Positions 33,123 to 41,644 of a DNA stretch of 64,000 nt are shown here, one piece after another. Made by a program: the position numbers and the translations under genes. A model generated the notes under the pieces. It was given only the letters and a program-made list of their open reading frames with translations, was not told the DNA's origin and ran no database searches. The DNA lies in NCBI RefSeq assembly GCF_013409595.1, contig NZ_JACCBD010000001.1, positions 3,100,001 to 3,164,000 of the forward strand. Reading direction: 5' to 3'. Within the stretch, counting starts at the first letter, position 1, and each line of letters begins with the position of its first letter. Origin of the DNA: Leucobacter aridicollis (GTDB lineage Bacteria; Actinomycetota; Actinomycetes; Actinomycetales; Microbacteriaceae).

Positions 33123-33604
33123 CTACGTCACCCGCGCACACGCTCGCCGGGCTCGTCACCGGCATCCATCACCACGGGCTCGTGGTCGCAGACCTCGATC
33201 AAGCGGTCGAATTCTACAGCGCAGAGCTTAGGTTCCACGAGGAGTTTCGCGTGACGAACATGGGCGATCTTTTTCAACGCACCGTCGGGGTCCCAGGCAT
33301 CACCTGCGACCTGGTGCAGCTGCGAAACGAGACAGCGGACACACGACTTGAACTCATCCGAGTGCACGCGGTTCCTGCCGGTCTTGACCCGAGTTTGCCG
33401 GTTCATGTGGGAGTGGGGCATACGGCATTCCTCGTCACCGACATTGCCGCGGCGGTTGAGGCAACCCGTCGCGCAGGAGGCGAGATGCTCGGCGAGATCG
33501 TCGAGTTCTCCGAGGGCCCAGCAGCTTACCTGCGCAGTCCCGGAGGAATCATTTTTGAGCTTGAAGAACCGACAACACAGGAAGAGACGGGGTACCGCCC
33601 ATGA
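33119..33604 (+). CDS. VOC family protein
   Basis: The 161-residue vicinal oxygen chelate protein has its presumed metal ligands in place: His in GIHHHGLVVADLDQA, His in VGVGHTAFLVTDI and Glu in GGIIFELEEP. The layout resembles methylmalonyl-CoA epimerase and glyoxalase-type single-metal enzymes (about 150 residues). It overlaps the lactonase gene and the E1-alpha gene by 4 bases each. It probably isomerises or opens an oxo-acid intermediate. Confidence 0.87.
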   Translation: MTTSPAHTLAGLVTGIHHHGLVVADLDQAVEFYSAELRFHEEFRVTNMGDLFQRTVGVPGITCDLVQLRNETADTRLELIRVHAVPAGLDPSLPVHVGVGHTAFLVTDIAAAVEATRRAGGEMLGEIVEFSEGPAAYLRSPGGIIFELEEPTTQEETGYRP

Positions 33605-34578
33605 ATCGTGGAGTTGAGGATTACCGCCTCATGCGCAGGATGAGGGAGTTTGAGGAGGTGTGCCGCCTGGGCGTCGCTGAGAAGCAGATCCATGGCGAGG
33701 TTCACCTCGCCATGGGCCAGGAGGCAATCGGGGCGGCGCTCGCCGGGCTCTTGCATGACTCGGATGCGATGGTGAGCACGCATCGAAACCACCTGCATGC
33801 GATCGCCAAGGGGGTGCCCCTCTACCCGTTACTCGCGGAAATCTACGAACGAGAAGCGGGCCTGTGCGGCGGCTTTGGCGGCCACATGCACCTGTTCGAC
33901 CCAGACCGGAACTTCTCGACGACCGGCATTGTCGGCAGCACGGTGTCAGTGGCACTCGGCCACGCGTACGCTGCACGACTGCGCGGGGATGATGCCGTGG
34001 CTATTGCGGTCGTGGGCGACGGATCAACGAATACCGGCCCATTTGCGGAGTCGATGAACATCGCCGGCGCCATGCGGTTGCCACTTGTTGTCGTCGTCGA
34101 GAACAACGAGTGGGCCATCTCAGTGCCATTCTCTGAGACGAGCGCAACCGCCACTATCGCAGAGCGCGCGCCGGCATATGCCGCCGCCGGAGAACGCGTG
34201 AACGGCCTCGAGGTCACCCCGACTCGGGCAGCCATCGCAGCTGCCATCGAACGTGCTCGCGCAGGTGAGGGGCCGTCGATCATCGAAGCGACCTGCTACC
34301 GATTCCGAGGACACTACGAGGGCGATCTCGACCTCTATCGTGCCGAGGCTGAGAAGCAAGAGCGCAGAGTATCCCACGACCCACTCGTCCTCGCTCGCGC
34401 CGAACTCCTGAGCGTCGGCATCGACCAGAGGCAACTCAACCGCATCGAGGACGAGGCCAAGGACGAAATGACGGCACTGCGTACGCAGGTACTCAACGAC
34501 CCATTCCCGGATCCGGCAACTGCCCGCCAGCACGTGTTCGCCTCCGGACTCGACATTCGCACGGAGGAGATCTCATGA
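33601..34578 (+). CDS. Thiamine diphosphate-dependent dehydrogenase E1 component, alpha subunit
   Basis: The 325-residue protein is of the PDH/acetoin/branched-chain E1-alpha family. The ThDP motif is GDGSTNTGPFAES near residue 139, ending at ENNEWAISVP; the phosphorylation-loop equivalent is YRFRGHYEGD. The GGFGGHMHLF segment is also typical. With the beta subunit it decarboxylates a 2-oxo acid or cleaves a diketone/acyloin. No E2 or E3 gene is present, which resembles acoAB-type arrangements with the other parts elsewhere or a different electron acceptor. It overlaps both neighbours by 4 bases. Confidence 0.93.
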   Translation: MNRGVEDYRLMRRMREFEEVCRLGVAEKQIHGEVHLAMGQEAIGAALAGLLHDSDAMVSTHRNHLHAIAKGVPLYPLLAEIYEREAGLCGGFGGHMHLFDPDRNFSTTGIVGSTVSVALGHAYAARLRGDDAVAIAVVGDGSTNTGPFAESMNIAGAMRLPLVVVVENNEWAISVPFSETSATATIAERAPAYAAAGERVNGLEVTPTRAAIAAAIERARAGEGPSIIEATCYRFRGHYEGDLDLYRAEAEKQERRVSHDPLVLARAELLSVGIDQRQLNRIEDEAKDEMTALRTQVLNDPFPDPATARQHVFASGLDIRTEEIS

Positions 34579-35582
34579 CCACGCTGCGTCAGAACATCAA
34601 CATCTCACAGGCGATCGCGGAGAGCCTAAAGCTCGAAATGGCCGCGGACGATTCCGTACTCGTGCTCGGCGAAGACGTCGGCCGACAGGGCGGGGTCTTC
34701 GGCAGTACGCGCGGTCTGCAGCGCGCGTTTGGTTCGGAGCGCGTGCTGGATACCCCCATCGCCGAGGCCGCGTTCACTGGAATGGCGGTCGGGCTCGCAC
34801 TCGAGGGATACCGCCCGGTGGTCGAGATCATGTTCGCCGACTTCATCGGTGTATGCCTCGAACAGGTCTACAACGCCATCGCGAAGAACCCGTACATGTC
34901 GGGTGGCAAGGTGACCATGCCCATCGTCGTGAAAACCGCCGGCGGCGCAATCGGGTCAGCAGCTCAGCACTCGCAGAGCCTCTGGGGGCTGTTCGCGCAC
35001 CTGCCCGGACTCAGGGTCGTCGCTCCTTCAAATCCGCACGACAGCAAGGGGCTCATGGCGGCGGCAGTGCAATCGGAAGACCCCGTGGTGTTCATCGAGC
35101 ACAAGGGGCTGCTCCTGAAGAAGGCAGCCGAGTTCTCTTTTGGCACAGAGGTGCCAAAAGAACGCTACACGGTTCCGCTCGGCACGGCAGCGGTGGTGCA
35201 TCCGGGTAGTGACATCACCGTCGTGACGCTAAGCGGGTCAGTGGCTCACGCGCTCGAGGCCGCGGCGACACTCGCCGCTGAGGGGATGAGTGCTGAAGTG
35301 ATTGACCTGCGGAGCGTTGTTCCGATTGACTGGGAGACAATCGTGGCCTCGCTTCGCAAGACGCGCAGGTTGCTCGTCGTCGATGAAGACTACCTGGGCT
35401 TTGGACTGAGCGGCGAACTCATCACAGGGACGGTTGAACGATTGGGGCTTGCATCATTGGACGCCGTCGCACGGCACGGACTCGACAACGTGCCGATCCC
35501 CGCTGCGATCTCTCTCGAGCGCGCGGTGCTGCCAACAGTTGAATCGATCGCGGCAGCCATTCGCCGGGTCGGAGCACTGTGA
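34575..35582 (+). CDS. Thiamine diphosphate-dependent dehydrogenase E1 component, beta subunit
   Basis: The 335-residue transketolase-like protein pairs with the E1-alpha gene before it. Motifs: VLGEDVGRQGGVFG near residue 35, DTPIAEAAFTGMAVGLAL with the ThDP-activating Glu, VVAPSNPHDSKGLMAAA, and the C-terminal transketolase domain with VIDLRSVVPIDWETI. Together they form an alpha2beta2 E1. It overlaps E1-alpha by 4 bases and touches the SDR gene (TGATG). Confidence 0.93.
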   Translation: MTTLRQNINISQAIAESLKLEMAADDSVLVLGEDVGRQGGVFGSTRGLQRAFGSERVLDTPIAEAAFTGMAVGLALEGYRPVVEIMFADFIGVCLEQVYNAIAKNPYMSGGKVTMPIVVKTAGGAIGSAAQHSQSLWGLFAHLPGLRVVAPSNPHDSKGLMAAAVQSEDPVVFIEHKGLLLKKAAEFSFGTEVPKERYTVPLGTAAVVHPGSDITVVTLSGSVAHALEAAATLAAEGMSAEVIDLRSVVPIDWETIVASLRKTRRLLVVDEDYLGFGLSGELITGTVERLGLASLDAVARHGLDNVPIPAAISLERAVLPTVESIAAAIRRVGAL

Positions 35583-36307
35583 TGCCGGGCAGGAGCACGC
35601 TGGTCTTCGGCGGAACGGGCTCGATCGGCCGTGCGGTCTGTCGCGCCCTCGATGCCACAGGGTACGGGGTGATCATTGCCGATCTGCCCGATGCGATTGC
35701 GCGCCAGGAGGACCTGCCACGCAACTGGCGCACGGTTGCGTGCGATGTGACCGATCGCGCGAGCGTCGAGGCCGCGCTCGAGAAGGTTTGCAACGAGGTC
35801 GACGCTGTAGTCTATGCCTCGGGTGTGAACTACACCGGCCCGGTGGCCACCACCGACTGGAGCGCGTATGAGCGGCTGCAGCGGGTCAATCTCCAGGGCG
35901 CGTTTCACGTCGGCGCGGCTGCCGAGCGGATCCTGGCCCCCGGCGCATACGTGTTCCTCTCCTCAGTCGCGGGGCTCTCGGGCGAGGCCGGTGGTTCGGT
36001 CTACTGCTCGACCAAGTTCGGACTGATCGGGTTCGTCGAGTCATTCGCTGCGGAGATTGCGGAGCGCGGAGCCAGGGCGAATTCGGTGTGCCCCGGAAAC
36101 GTCGATTCACCGCTCCTCGCGTCGCTCGCAGCCGACGTCGCCGCCCGCGAGCGAGTCAGCACGGAGGAGATCCTGCATCGGTTCGCGGCAGAGTCTGCCT
36201 TTAACAGGCTCATCACGGTCGATGAGGTTGCGGCAGTCGTGAGTTTCCTCATCTCTCCGCAGTCAAGCGGAGTCAGCGGGCAGGCCATCATCGTTGATGG
36301 CCCTTAG
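35582..36307 (+). CDS. SDR family oxidoreductase
   Basis: The 241-residue classical short-chain dehydrogenase carries FGGTGSIGRAVCRAL (cofactor loop), the Ser in YVFLSSVAGLSGE, YCSTKFGL (Tyr, Lys) and NSVCPGNVDSPLL. It reduces or oxidises a hydroxy acid or similar intermediate. ATG 35582 is placed 7 bases after GGAG and overlaps the E1-beta stop by one base; a GTG 3 bases upstream is an alternative. It ends the tightly overlapping block; the next gene follows after about 51 bases. Confidence 0.9.
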   Translation: MPGRSTLVFGGTGSIGRAVCRALDATGYGVIIADLPDAIARQEDLPRNWRTVACDVTDRASVEAALEKVCNEVDAVVYASGVNYTGPVATTDWSAYERLQRVNLQGAFHVGAAAERILAPGAYVFLSSVAGLSGEAGGSVYCSTKFGLIGFVESFAAEIAERGARANSVCPGNVDSPLLASLAADVAARERVSTEEILHRFAAESAFNRLITVDEVAAVVSFLISPQSSGVSGQAIIVDGP

Positions 36308-36358
36308 GCCCGTAGCAACAAGTTCAGAACGAGTGAAGGCATTTGAAAGGGTTTCGTG

Positions 36359-37522
36359 ATGATTGACTTTGACAGGGTAGTGGTCGACACACAGAAACTG
36401 ATCTCTATCGACAGCCAGAACCCGGGTCCACTCGAAGCGGAGTGCGCCGACTGGGTGACCGAGCGGCTGCGAGGGATCGGGCTCAAACCGGTTCGCATGG
36501 AGGTCGAACCCGGCCGTGACAACGTCATGGTGACCGTGCCAGGAGTAGATCCCCTCGCTCCCAGGCTGGTGATCCTCGGACACATGGACACCGTGCCCAT
36601 CGGCGAGGGGTGGACGTACCCGCCGCTCGGCGGTGTGATCGATGATGACCGCATCTACGGCAGGGGTGCGTGCGACATGAAGGCTGGGCTGGCGCTCGGC
36701 ATCGGCCTCGTCGAAGCTCTCGTCCAAACCAACACGACGCCGAGGAGCGACGTCGTGCTCATCGCGACCGTCGATGAAGAAGCTCCCGGCATGCTCGGAG
36801 CACATCAGTTAGTCGCTGACGGCATAGTGCGCGCGGATGACCAAGTGCTTGCGCCCGAGCCAACGGGCATGCGGCTACGACAGCGACAGATGGGCCTGCG
36901 CTGGGCGAAGCTCATCGTGCACGGTCGCATGGCCCATGCGGGTCGAGCGCATCTGGGCATCGACGCAAACCACGTACTCGCGAAGATTGTGGACCGACTC
37001 AAAACCACGTTTACCGCGCTTCCGTTCGAGGACGAGATCCTGGGCCGTTCCCGGTTCACCTGCGGAACGATTCACGGGGGCGTAGCCACCAACGTAGTCC
37101 CCGGGCGCGCTGAGGCTGAGCTCGATCTGCGGATCGTTCCCCCGCTCGTCCCGGAGGATGCCGTTGACATGCTCACACGGACCGCAGCTCAGACCATCGC
37201 TGAGCACCCCGGCGCGAGGTTCGACGTCGAGCTGTTGGGCGCGCGACGACCACCCGTCGGTGCACACGACGACTCGCAGATAATTCGAGGGCTGCGCGCG
37301 GCCTATGCGCAGCACGCGGGAAAGCAGCCGGTCGTAGGCGGCGCAGACGGGCACGAGGCGTACACCGATGCTTCCATGGTTGCGGCCCTCACCGGCAGCG
37401 AATCGTGCACCGTCATGGGCCCCGGAGCCACCGACCAGGCGCACACCGCGGACGAGTTCGTACCGCTTGCGGACATCGAGCTGGGATCGAAGCTCCTGTG
37501 GTCCCTCGTTCAGGACTGGTGA
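36359..37522 (+). CDS. M20-family metallopeptidase/deacylase (ArgE/DapE type)
   Basis: The 387-residue two-metal hydrolase has LGHMDTVP, GRGACDMKAGLALG, the catalytic pair in VDEEAPGMLG, and the terminal GADGHEAYTDAS with the last metal His in TDQAHTADEF. The dimerisation domain lies between about residues 185 and 295. It resembles acetylornithine deacetylase and carboxypeptidase G2 types that release an N-acyl or N-glutamyl group. ATG 36359 has GAAAGG 8 bases upstream; a GTG 3 bases before is possible. It follows the SDR in the same operon. Confidence 0.9.
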   Translation: MIDFDRVVVDTQKLISIDSQNPGPLEAECADWVTERLRGIGLKPVRMEVEPGRDNVMVTVPGVDPLAPRLVILGHMDTVPIGEGWTYPPLGGVIDDDRIYGRGACDMKAGLALGIGLVEALVQTNTTPRSDVVLIATVDEEAPGMLGAHQLVADGIVRADDQVLAPEPTGMRLRQRQMGLRWAKLIVHGRMAHAGRAHLGIDANHVLAKIVDRLKTTFTALPFEDEILGRSRFTCGTIHGGVATNVVPGRAEAELDLRIVPPLVPEDAVDMLTRTAAQTIAEHPGARFDVELLGARRPPVGAHDDSQIIRGLRAAYAQHAGKQPVVGGADGHEAYTDASMVAALTGSESCTVMGPGATDQAHTADEFVPLADIELGSKLLWSLVQDW

Positions 37523-37523
37523 G

Positions 37524-39272
37524 ATGACTCGTGTGTCGAAGAGGAGCCCTAGGGCTCCACTCCCGAGCGTTGCTCAGGTGCTCCAATTCGATTCATTGGT
37601 GGCCGCTGACCCGGTCGTCGTAGCCGGGGCGGTGGGTCTCTCCCAGCCTGTACGCTGGGTGCACATCAGCGAGATTACCGACATCGCCGGCCTCCTCAGA
37701 GGCCACGAAATGGTGCTCACCACCGGCATTGCGCTCCCGGATGCGCCGGGTGCGCTCGCCAGCTACATCGAGGAGCTCGCTCTGGCAGAAGTCTCAGCCC
37801 TCGTGGTCGGGCTGGGACCGAGGTTCGAGCTGTCACTCCCGCTCGAGATGCTGCAGGCGGCCGATGACCGGGGCATGCCTGTAGTGGTACTGCGCAGGCA
37901 CACCGCGTTCGTCAGCATCACCGAGGACGTGCACACGCGCCTGGCGGAGAGCCAGTTGCATGAGCTGCAACTGTCAGAGCAGATTCATGAAACCCTCAGC
38001 GCGATGCTCGCGCACGGCAGCTCGGCTAACGAGATCCTCGCCGAGGTCTCGCGCCTCTCTGATCGCCCGGTGGTGCTCGAGAGTCTCAGCCACGAACTGT
38101 TTGAGGTGTCGCCGGGTCGCCGAACGAAGCAGGACGTGGTGTCCGAGTGGTCGGAGCACACGAAGCGCCACCGGTCGATGCGACGCACTGATTTTGACCC
38201 ACGCACGGGGTGGCTCGTTGCCACGGTGGGGATCCGAGGCGATGACTGGGGCCGGCTCATTCTGATGTCGGCCGCCGACGAGACCTTCCCGAGGGGCGTT
38301 GACCAGGACCCGCTGAGTTCCGTGAGGAAAACCCTCGTGGCCCTGCTCGAACGTTCGGCAGCGACTCTTGCACTCGGCAGGATCGTCGAGCGCGACCGCG
38401 GGATCGTGCACGAGACAACGCACCTCGACATCATCGAGGACCTGCTACGCGGGGGTTCATCCGCTGAACAGGGAGTTGAGGTTGCCGAGGCCATGGGGCT
38501 TCCCGTGCGTACCGCGGTGCTGGTGGCTTTGCATATCAGCGTTCAGGTGGGAGCAACCGGCGCAGCCGCGGAACAATTCGACCTGCTACACCGCGCCAGC
38601 GCTGCGGTGAGATCCTATTTCTCGCAGCACAACATTCCATTCCTTTGCGCGAGGGAGCGCCCGGGAACCGTGCTCCTCCTCGTGATGTGCGACGCCCAGA
38701 CGGATAGCTCGTCGATCGCGGCGATAGCCACGAGTGTGCTCGCCGCTCGCGGCACCGAGCAGGTGCTCGTTGCTTGGGCCGGACCTGACCGTGGCGCGCC
38801 CGGCGCCACGCGCGTGCTCAATGAAGCCGTCGAAACCGCTCAGCATGCGAGAACGCTCGAATTGCACGAGAGCCCCGTACAGCGGCAGAACCTTGGGCTC
38901 GAGGGGCTATTGCTCGCGGTGAGCGAGGGCGACAGGCTTCCGCAGTACGTGGAAGACATGCTCGGGACACTCCGTCGATATGAGGCCGAACACCGTGTTG
39001 ATCTAATCACCCCGCTCCGCAATTACCTGTTTGCAGGGCGGAACAAGTCGCTCGCAGCGAAGCGATCGTTTGTCTCAAGACCCTGGATCTACGAGCAGTT
39101 GGAGCGGGTGGAATCAGTGCTCGGAGCGAGCCTCGACGACGAGGACACCTGCCTACGGCTACAAGTCGCAGTACTCGCACACGACCTACTCACGAAAGTG
39201 TCGGGGCAGACCGCGCCTGGACCGGGTACCCCGACTCGCCACCACGCAGCGCACGAACAGAACACGAGGTGA
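37524..39272 (+). CDS. PucR family transcriptional regulator
   Basis: The 582-residue protein has the N-terminal PucR sensor domain (VRWVHISEITDIAGLLRGHEMVLTTG in separate conserved blocks, about residues 40-150) and a central GAF/GGDEF-like region. The C-terminal PucR-type helix-turn-helix region follows from about 510, where LFAGRNKSLAAKRSFVSRPWIYEQL lies. Such proteins activate purine or other catabolic genes in response to an intermediate. It begins one base after the M20 stop inside the operon it may control, so feedback regulation is likely. The frame is open further upstream but ATG 37524 matches the family start. Confidence 0.87.
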   Translation: MTRVSKRSPRAPLPSVAQVLQFDSLVAADPVVVAGAVGLSQPVRWVHISEITDIAGLLRGHEMVLTTGIALPDAPGALASYIEELALAEVSALVVGLGPRFELSLPLEMLQAADDRGMPVVVLRRHTAFVSITEDVHTRLAESQLHELQLSEQIHETLSAMLAHGSSANEILAEVSRLSDRPVVLESLSHELFEVSPGRRTKQDVVSEWSEHTKRHRSMRRTDFDPRTGWLVATVGIRGDDWGRLILMSAADETFPRGVDQDPLSSVRKTLVALLERSAATLALGRIVERDRGIVHETTHLDIIEDLLRGGSSAEQGVEVAEAMGLPVRTAVLVALHISVQVGATGAAAEQFDLLHRASAAVRSYFSQHNIPFLCARERPGTVLLLVMCDAQTDSSSIAAIATSVLAARGTEQVLVAWAGPDRGAPGATRVLNEAVETAQHARTLELHESPVQRQNLGLEGLLLAVSEGDRLPQYVEDMLGTLRRYEAEHRVDLITPLRNYLFAGRNKSLAAKRSFVSRPWIYEQLERVESVLGASLDDEDTCLRLQVAVLAHDLLTKVSGQTAPGPGTPTRHHAAHEQNTR

Positions 39273-39280
39273 CTGAGCGA

Positions 39281-40846
39281 ATGTCAACACAACTTGGGGC
39301 GCTTGCGACCCCCCATTCTGATGCGACCGACATCGGTTCGGCCATTCTCGCAGCCGGTGGGAACGCGATCGATGCCGCTGTCGCCGCAGCGATCGCTTTG
39401 TGCGTCGTATACCCCAACAATGTGGCCCTCGGAAGCGACCTTGTAGCCCTCGTGCGAGACCCAAACGGCAACATCACCGAGGTGAACGCGACCGGCGGAG
39501 CGGGGAGCGGAACAACCACCGACGAGCTGCGCGAGCGGCATGGCGCACAGCTGCCGATGTATGGGGTGGACACGATCAACGTCCCAGGTGCGATTCGCGG
39601 CCTTGAGGCACTCGCTGCCCAGGGGGCGAAGCTCCCGTGGCGCGATCTAGTCACTCCGTCGGTGAGACTTGCTCGCGACGGAATCCCGATGTCGAGCTCC
39701 GTGGCCAAAGGCATTACGCTGCTGAAAGATACTCTGCAAGCTGATTCAGGGTGTGCAACCGTCTTCTTCGCTAACGGCCAACCCATCGAACAGGGTCAGC
39801 TGTTCAGGCAACCAGCTCTCGCGAACACGCTCGAGGCCCTCGCCAAGAACGGGCCCGACGAGTTCTACACAGGGGAAGTGGGAGCGGCCTGGCTCGCCGG
39901 GATCCGCGCTCTGGGATCCGGCATCACTGCAGCAGACCTTGCACAGTACCGCCCGGCGATTTGTTCTCCCCTGCACGCGGACGTGTGGGGGCACCGCGTG
40001 TACACGAGCGGCCCAAACACGCAGGGCTTCGCGTTGCTGCGCGCGCTCTCCCGGGTACAGTCAGAATCCTCTGACGCTTCGGCGGCCATTGACCGCGCCC
40101 GCCTCGCCGAGCAGTTTCTAGTGACGAACGCGGTGCGCGATCAATATCTCGGCGACCCGAGGTTCGGGGCCGCCAGCGGAGCTACCCTCATGAAGGTGGA
40201 GGCTCCCACCGTCGTCACGTCGGAGTACAAGGGTCGCCCCATGGGTGACACCGTTGGCATCGCCGTGGCCAGCGCCGATGGCTATGCGGTATCTCTCATT
40301 CAGTCCGTATACTTCCAATTCGGCGCCGCGATTTTGGAGCCACGCACGGGTATCTTGTTCCAGAATCGTGGCACATCGTTCTCCCTCAACCCAGAAACAA
40401 CCAACTGCCATGCCCCCGGGAAACGTCCAGCTCACACGCTCATGCCAGTCTTGGCAACGCAAGATGGGCACCTGAAGTACGTGTTCGCGACCATGGGTGG
40501 GCAGGGGCAGCCTCAGATTCACGCCCAAATCTTTGCTTCAATGGTCGAGGGCGCGCACCCCGCCGATGCAGTCGCACGAGCCAGATGGCTCGTAGGGCGG
40601 CAAACGCCGGCCGACGTGCCGACGACATTTACAGCGGAGGCTGCGGTACACAAAGCGATCCTCAAAGAGGTCGCCTTGGCTGGGCTCCAGGTGAAGCGTC
40701 TGGAAGGTCTCTCCGACGTAGTCGGCCACGCGAACATAGTCACCGTCTCCGAGACGGGTTCCTTTTCGGCAGCAAGCGACCCTCGATCGGACGGCTCTCA
40801 CGCGGTTGTTGCTGCACCGCCCAATCGCGCTCGAACGGCAAGTTAA
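39281..40846 (+). CDS. Gamma-glutamyltransferase family protein, no signal peptide
   Basis: The protein (521 residues from ATG 39281; a GTG at 39269 overlapping the previous stop is the alternative) is a gamma-glutamyl transpeptidase-like Ntn hydrolase. The large subunit carries AAGGNAIDAAVAAAIALCVVYP; the self-processing nucleophile Thr is in GDTVGIAVASADG; the Gly-Lys-Arg-Pro substrate loop follows. No signal peptide is present, unlike secreted GGT, so it should act in the cytoplasm. It may remove a gamma-glutamyl tag from an imported or intermediate compound. Last gene of the operon. Confidence 0.87.
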   Translation: MSTQLGALATPHSDATDIGSAILAAGGNAIDAAVAAAIALCVVYPNNVALGSDLVALVRDPNGNITEVNATGGAGSGTTTDELRERHGAQLPMYGVDTINVPGAIRGLEALAAQGAKLPWRDLVTPSVRLARDGIPMSSSVAKGITLLKDTLQADSGCATVFFANGQPIEQGQLFRQPALANTLEALAKNGPDEFYTGEVGAAWLAGIRALGSGITAADLAQYRPAICSPLHADVWGHRVYTSGPNTQGFALLRALSRVQSESSDASAAIDRARLAEQFLVTNAVRDQYLGDPRFGAASGATLMKVEAPTVVTSEYKGRPMGDTVGIAVASADGYAVSLIQSVYFQFGAAILEPRTGILFQNRGTSFSLNPETTNCHAPGKRPAHTLMPVLATQDGHLKYVFATMGGQGQPQIHAQIFASMVEGAHPADAVARARWLVGRQTPADVPTTFTAEAAVHKAILKEVALAGLQVKRLEGLSDVVGHANIVTVSETGSFSAASDPRSDGSHAVVAAPPNRARTAS

Positions 40847-41067
40847 GAACGAGGGGACAAGATCGCCGGGCCTTGCGTTCGGCCAGATTTCCGGAGTGGT
40901 CAATCCCGGTCCGCTCTATCGCATGGAAACAGCTGCTCGTGCGCTCCCACATCCAAAGCGGCATTTTCCCCGACCTACGCCGCCGAGGGAAATCGCGCTG
41001 GCCTCGTCTCCGAGTTGCGGTCGGACGCACGTGACCGCTAGGCAACGCAGGTTCGCCTAGAGTAGGA

Positions 41068-41088
41068 AACGTTGTCGTTGACAACGTT
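41068..41088. promoter_or_regulatory. LacI-type operator-like palindrome
   Basis: The arms aacgttgtc and gacaacgtt are perfect complements around gtt. Each arm contains most of the TGACAACGTTGTCA-type site bound by many actinobacterial LacI regulators, so two overlapping partial sites are present. It lies in a convergent gap where no annotated gene starts. Confidence 0.45.
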
Positions 41089-41128
41089 AAACGCCATTAA
41101 CCGCTTTTGCGCGGGTGCAGAGGTTTGC

Positions 41129-41167
41129 CACCGGCGCGGCTTCCATCGTTTGCAGGCCGCGCCGGTG
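41129..41167. terminator. Probable terminator hairpin
   Basis: A perfect 12-bp stem (caccggcgcggc at 41129-41140 with 41156-41167) has a 15-base loop. It lies just beyond the stop of PpnP (41185) and 282 bases after the GGT stop, between convergent genes. Confidence 0.65.
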
Positions 41168-41184
41168 CCGCGCCTTAACGTGCA

Positions 41185-41496
41185 CTATGCAGAGAGATGC
41201 CCCAGAAACTCCCCCGTATACGGGCACAGGTAAGCGACGGTATCCGTGACGCGAACCGTGAAGTCCGTGCCTCCAGGCACCTCAAACTCCTCACCCTCGG
41301 TGTAGGTGGTCCACTCGCCTTGCCCCGCGGGCTGTTGCACGTCCCAGCTTCCGCGCACGAGACGCATCCACTCAAGGATAGGCGCCTCAAAAGTCCATTC
41401 GCCCGGCTCCATCACTCCGACGGTGAAGTTGCCCTGCGCATTCTTGAACTCGAGGCTCCGTACCTGACCTTCGTAGTACTCGTTCTGACCGATCAT
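41185..41496 (-). CDS. ppnP: Pyrimidine/purine nucleoside phosphorylase PpnP
   Basis: The 103-residue cupin-like protein matches the PpnP (YaiE, DUF1255) family: NEYYEGQVRSLEFKNAQG, VGVMEPGEWTF, GSWDVQQP and TAYLCPYT in the family order. PpnP splits nucleosides with phosphate into base and ribose 1-phosphate. AAGGAAG precedes the ATG. Divergent from the PucR-type regulator at 41645, which may control it; the pairing would fit nucleoside or purine use. Confidence 0.9.
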   Translation of the reverse strand: MIGQNEYYEGQVRSLEFKNAQGNFTVGVMEPGEWTFEAPILEWMRLVRGSWDVQQPAGQGEWTTYTEGEEFEVPGGTDFTVRVTDTVAYLCPYTGEFLGHLSA

Positions 41497-41644
41497 CGCC
41501 CACTTCCTTTCATTGACGGTTTAGTTGCGGCTGTGCCGTTCATACCCCAGCGTAGGATCCACAGCAAGGCAACTGAATCGCCCTAATAAACAGTGAGATG
41601 ACACGTTTATATGCGCGGTGTATAAGGTTTGGTAAAATAGCTCG

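Larger units (their letters stand above)
40847..41184. other. Convergent intergenic gap with operator-like palindrome and hairpin
   Basis: This 338-base non-coding stretch lies between the convergent GGT and PpnP genes. It holds a palindrome at 41068-41088 and a 12-bp hairpin at 41129-41167. No supported coding frame was found; whether a small RNA starts near 41050 cannot be decided from the sequence. Confidence 0.6.
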
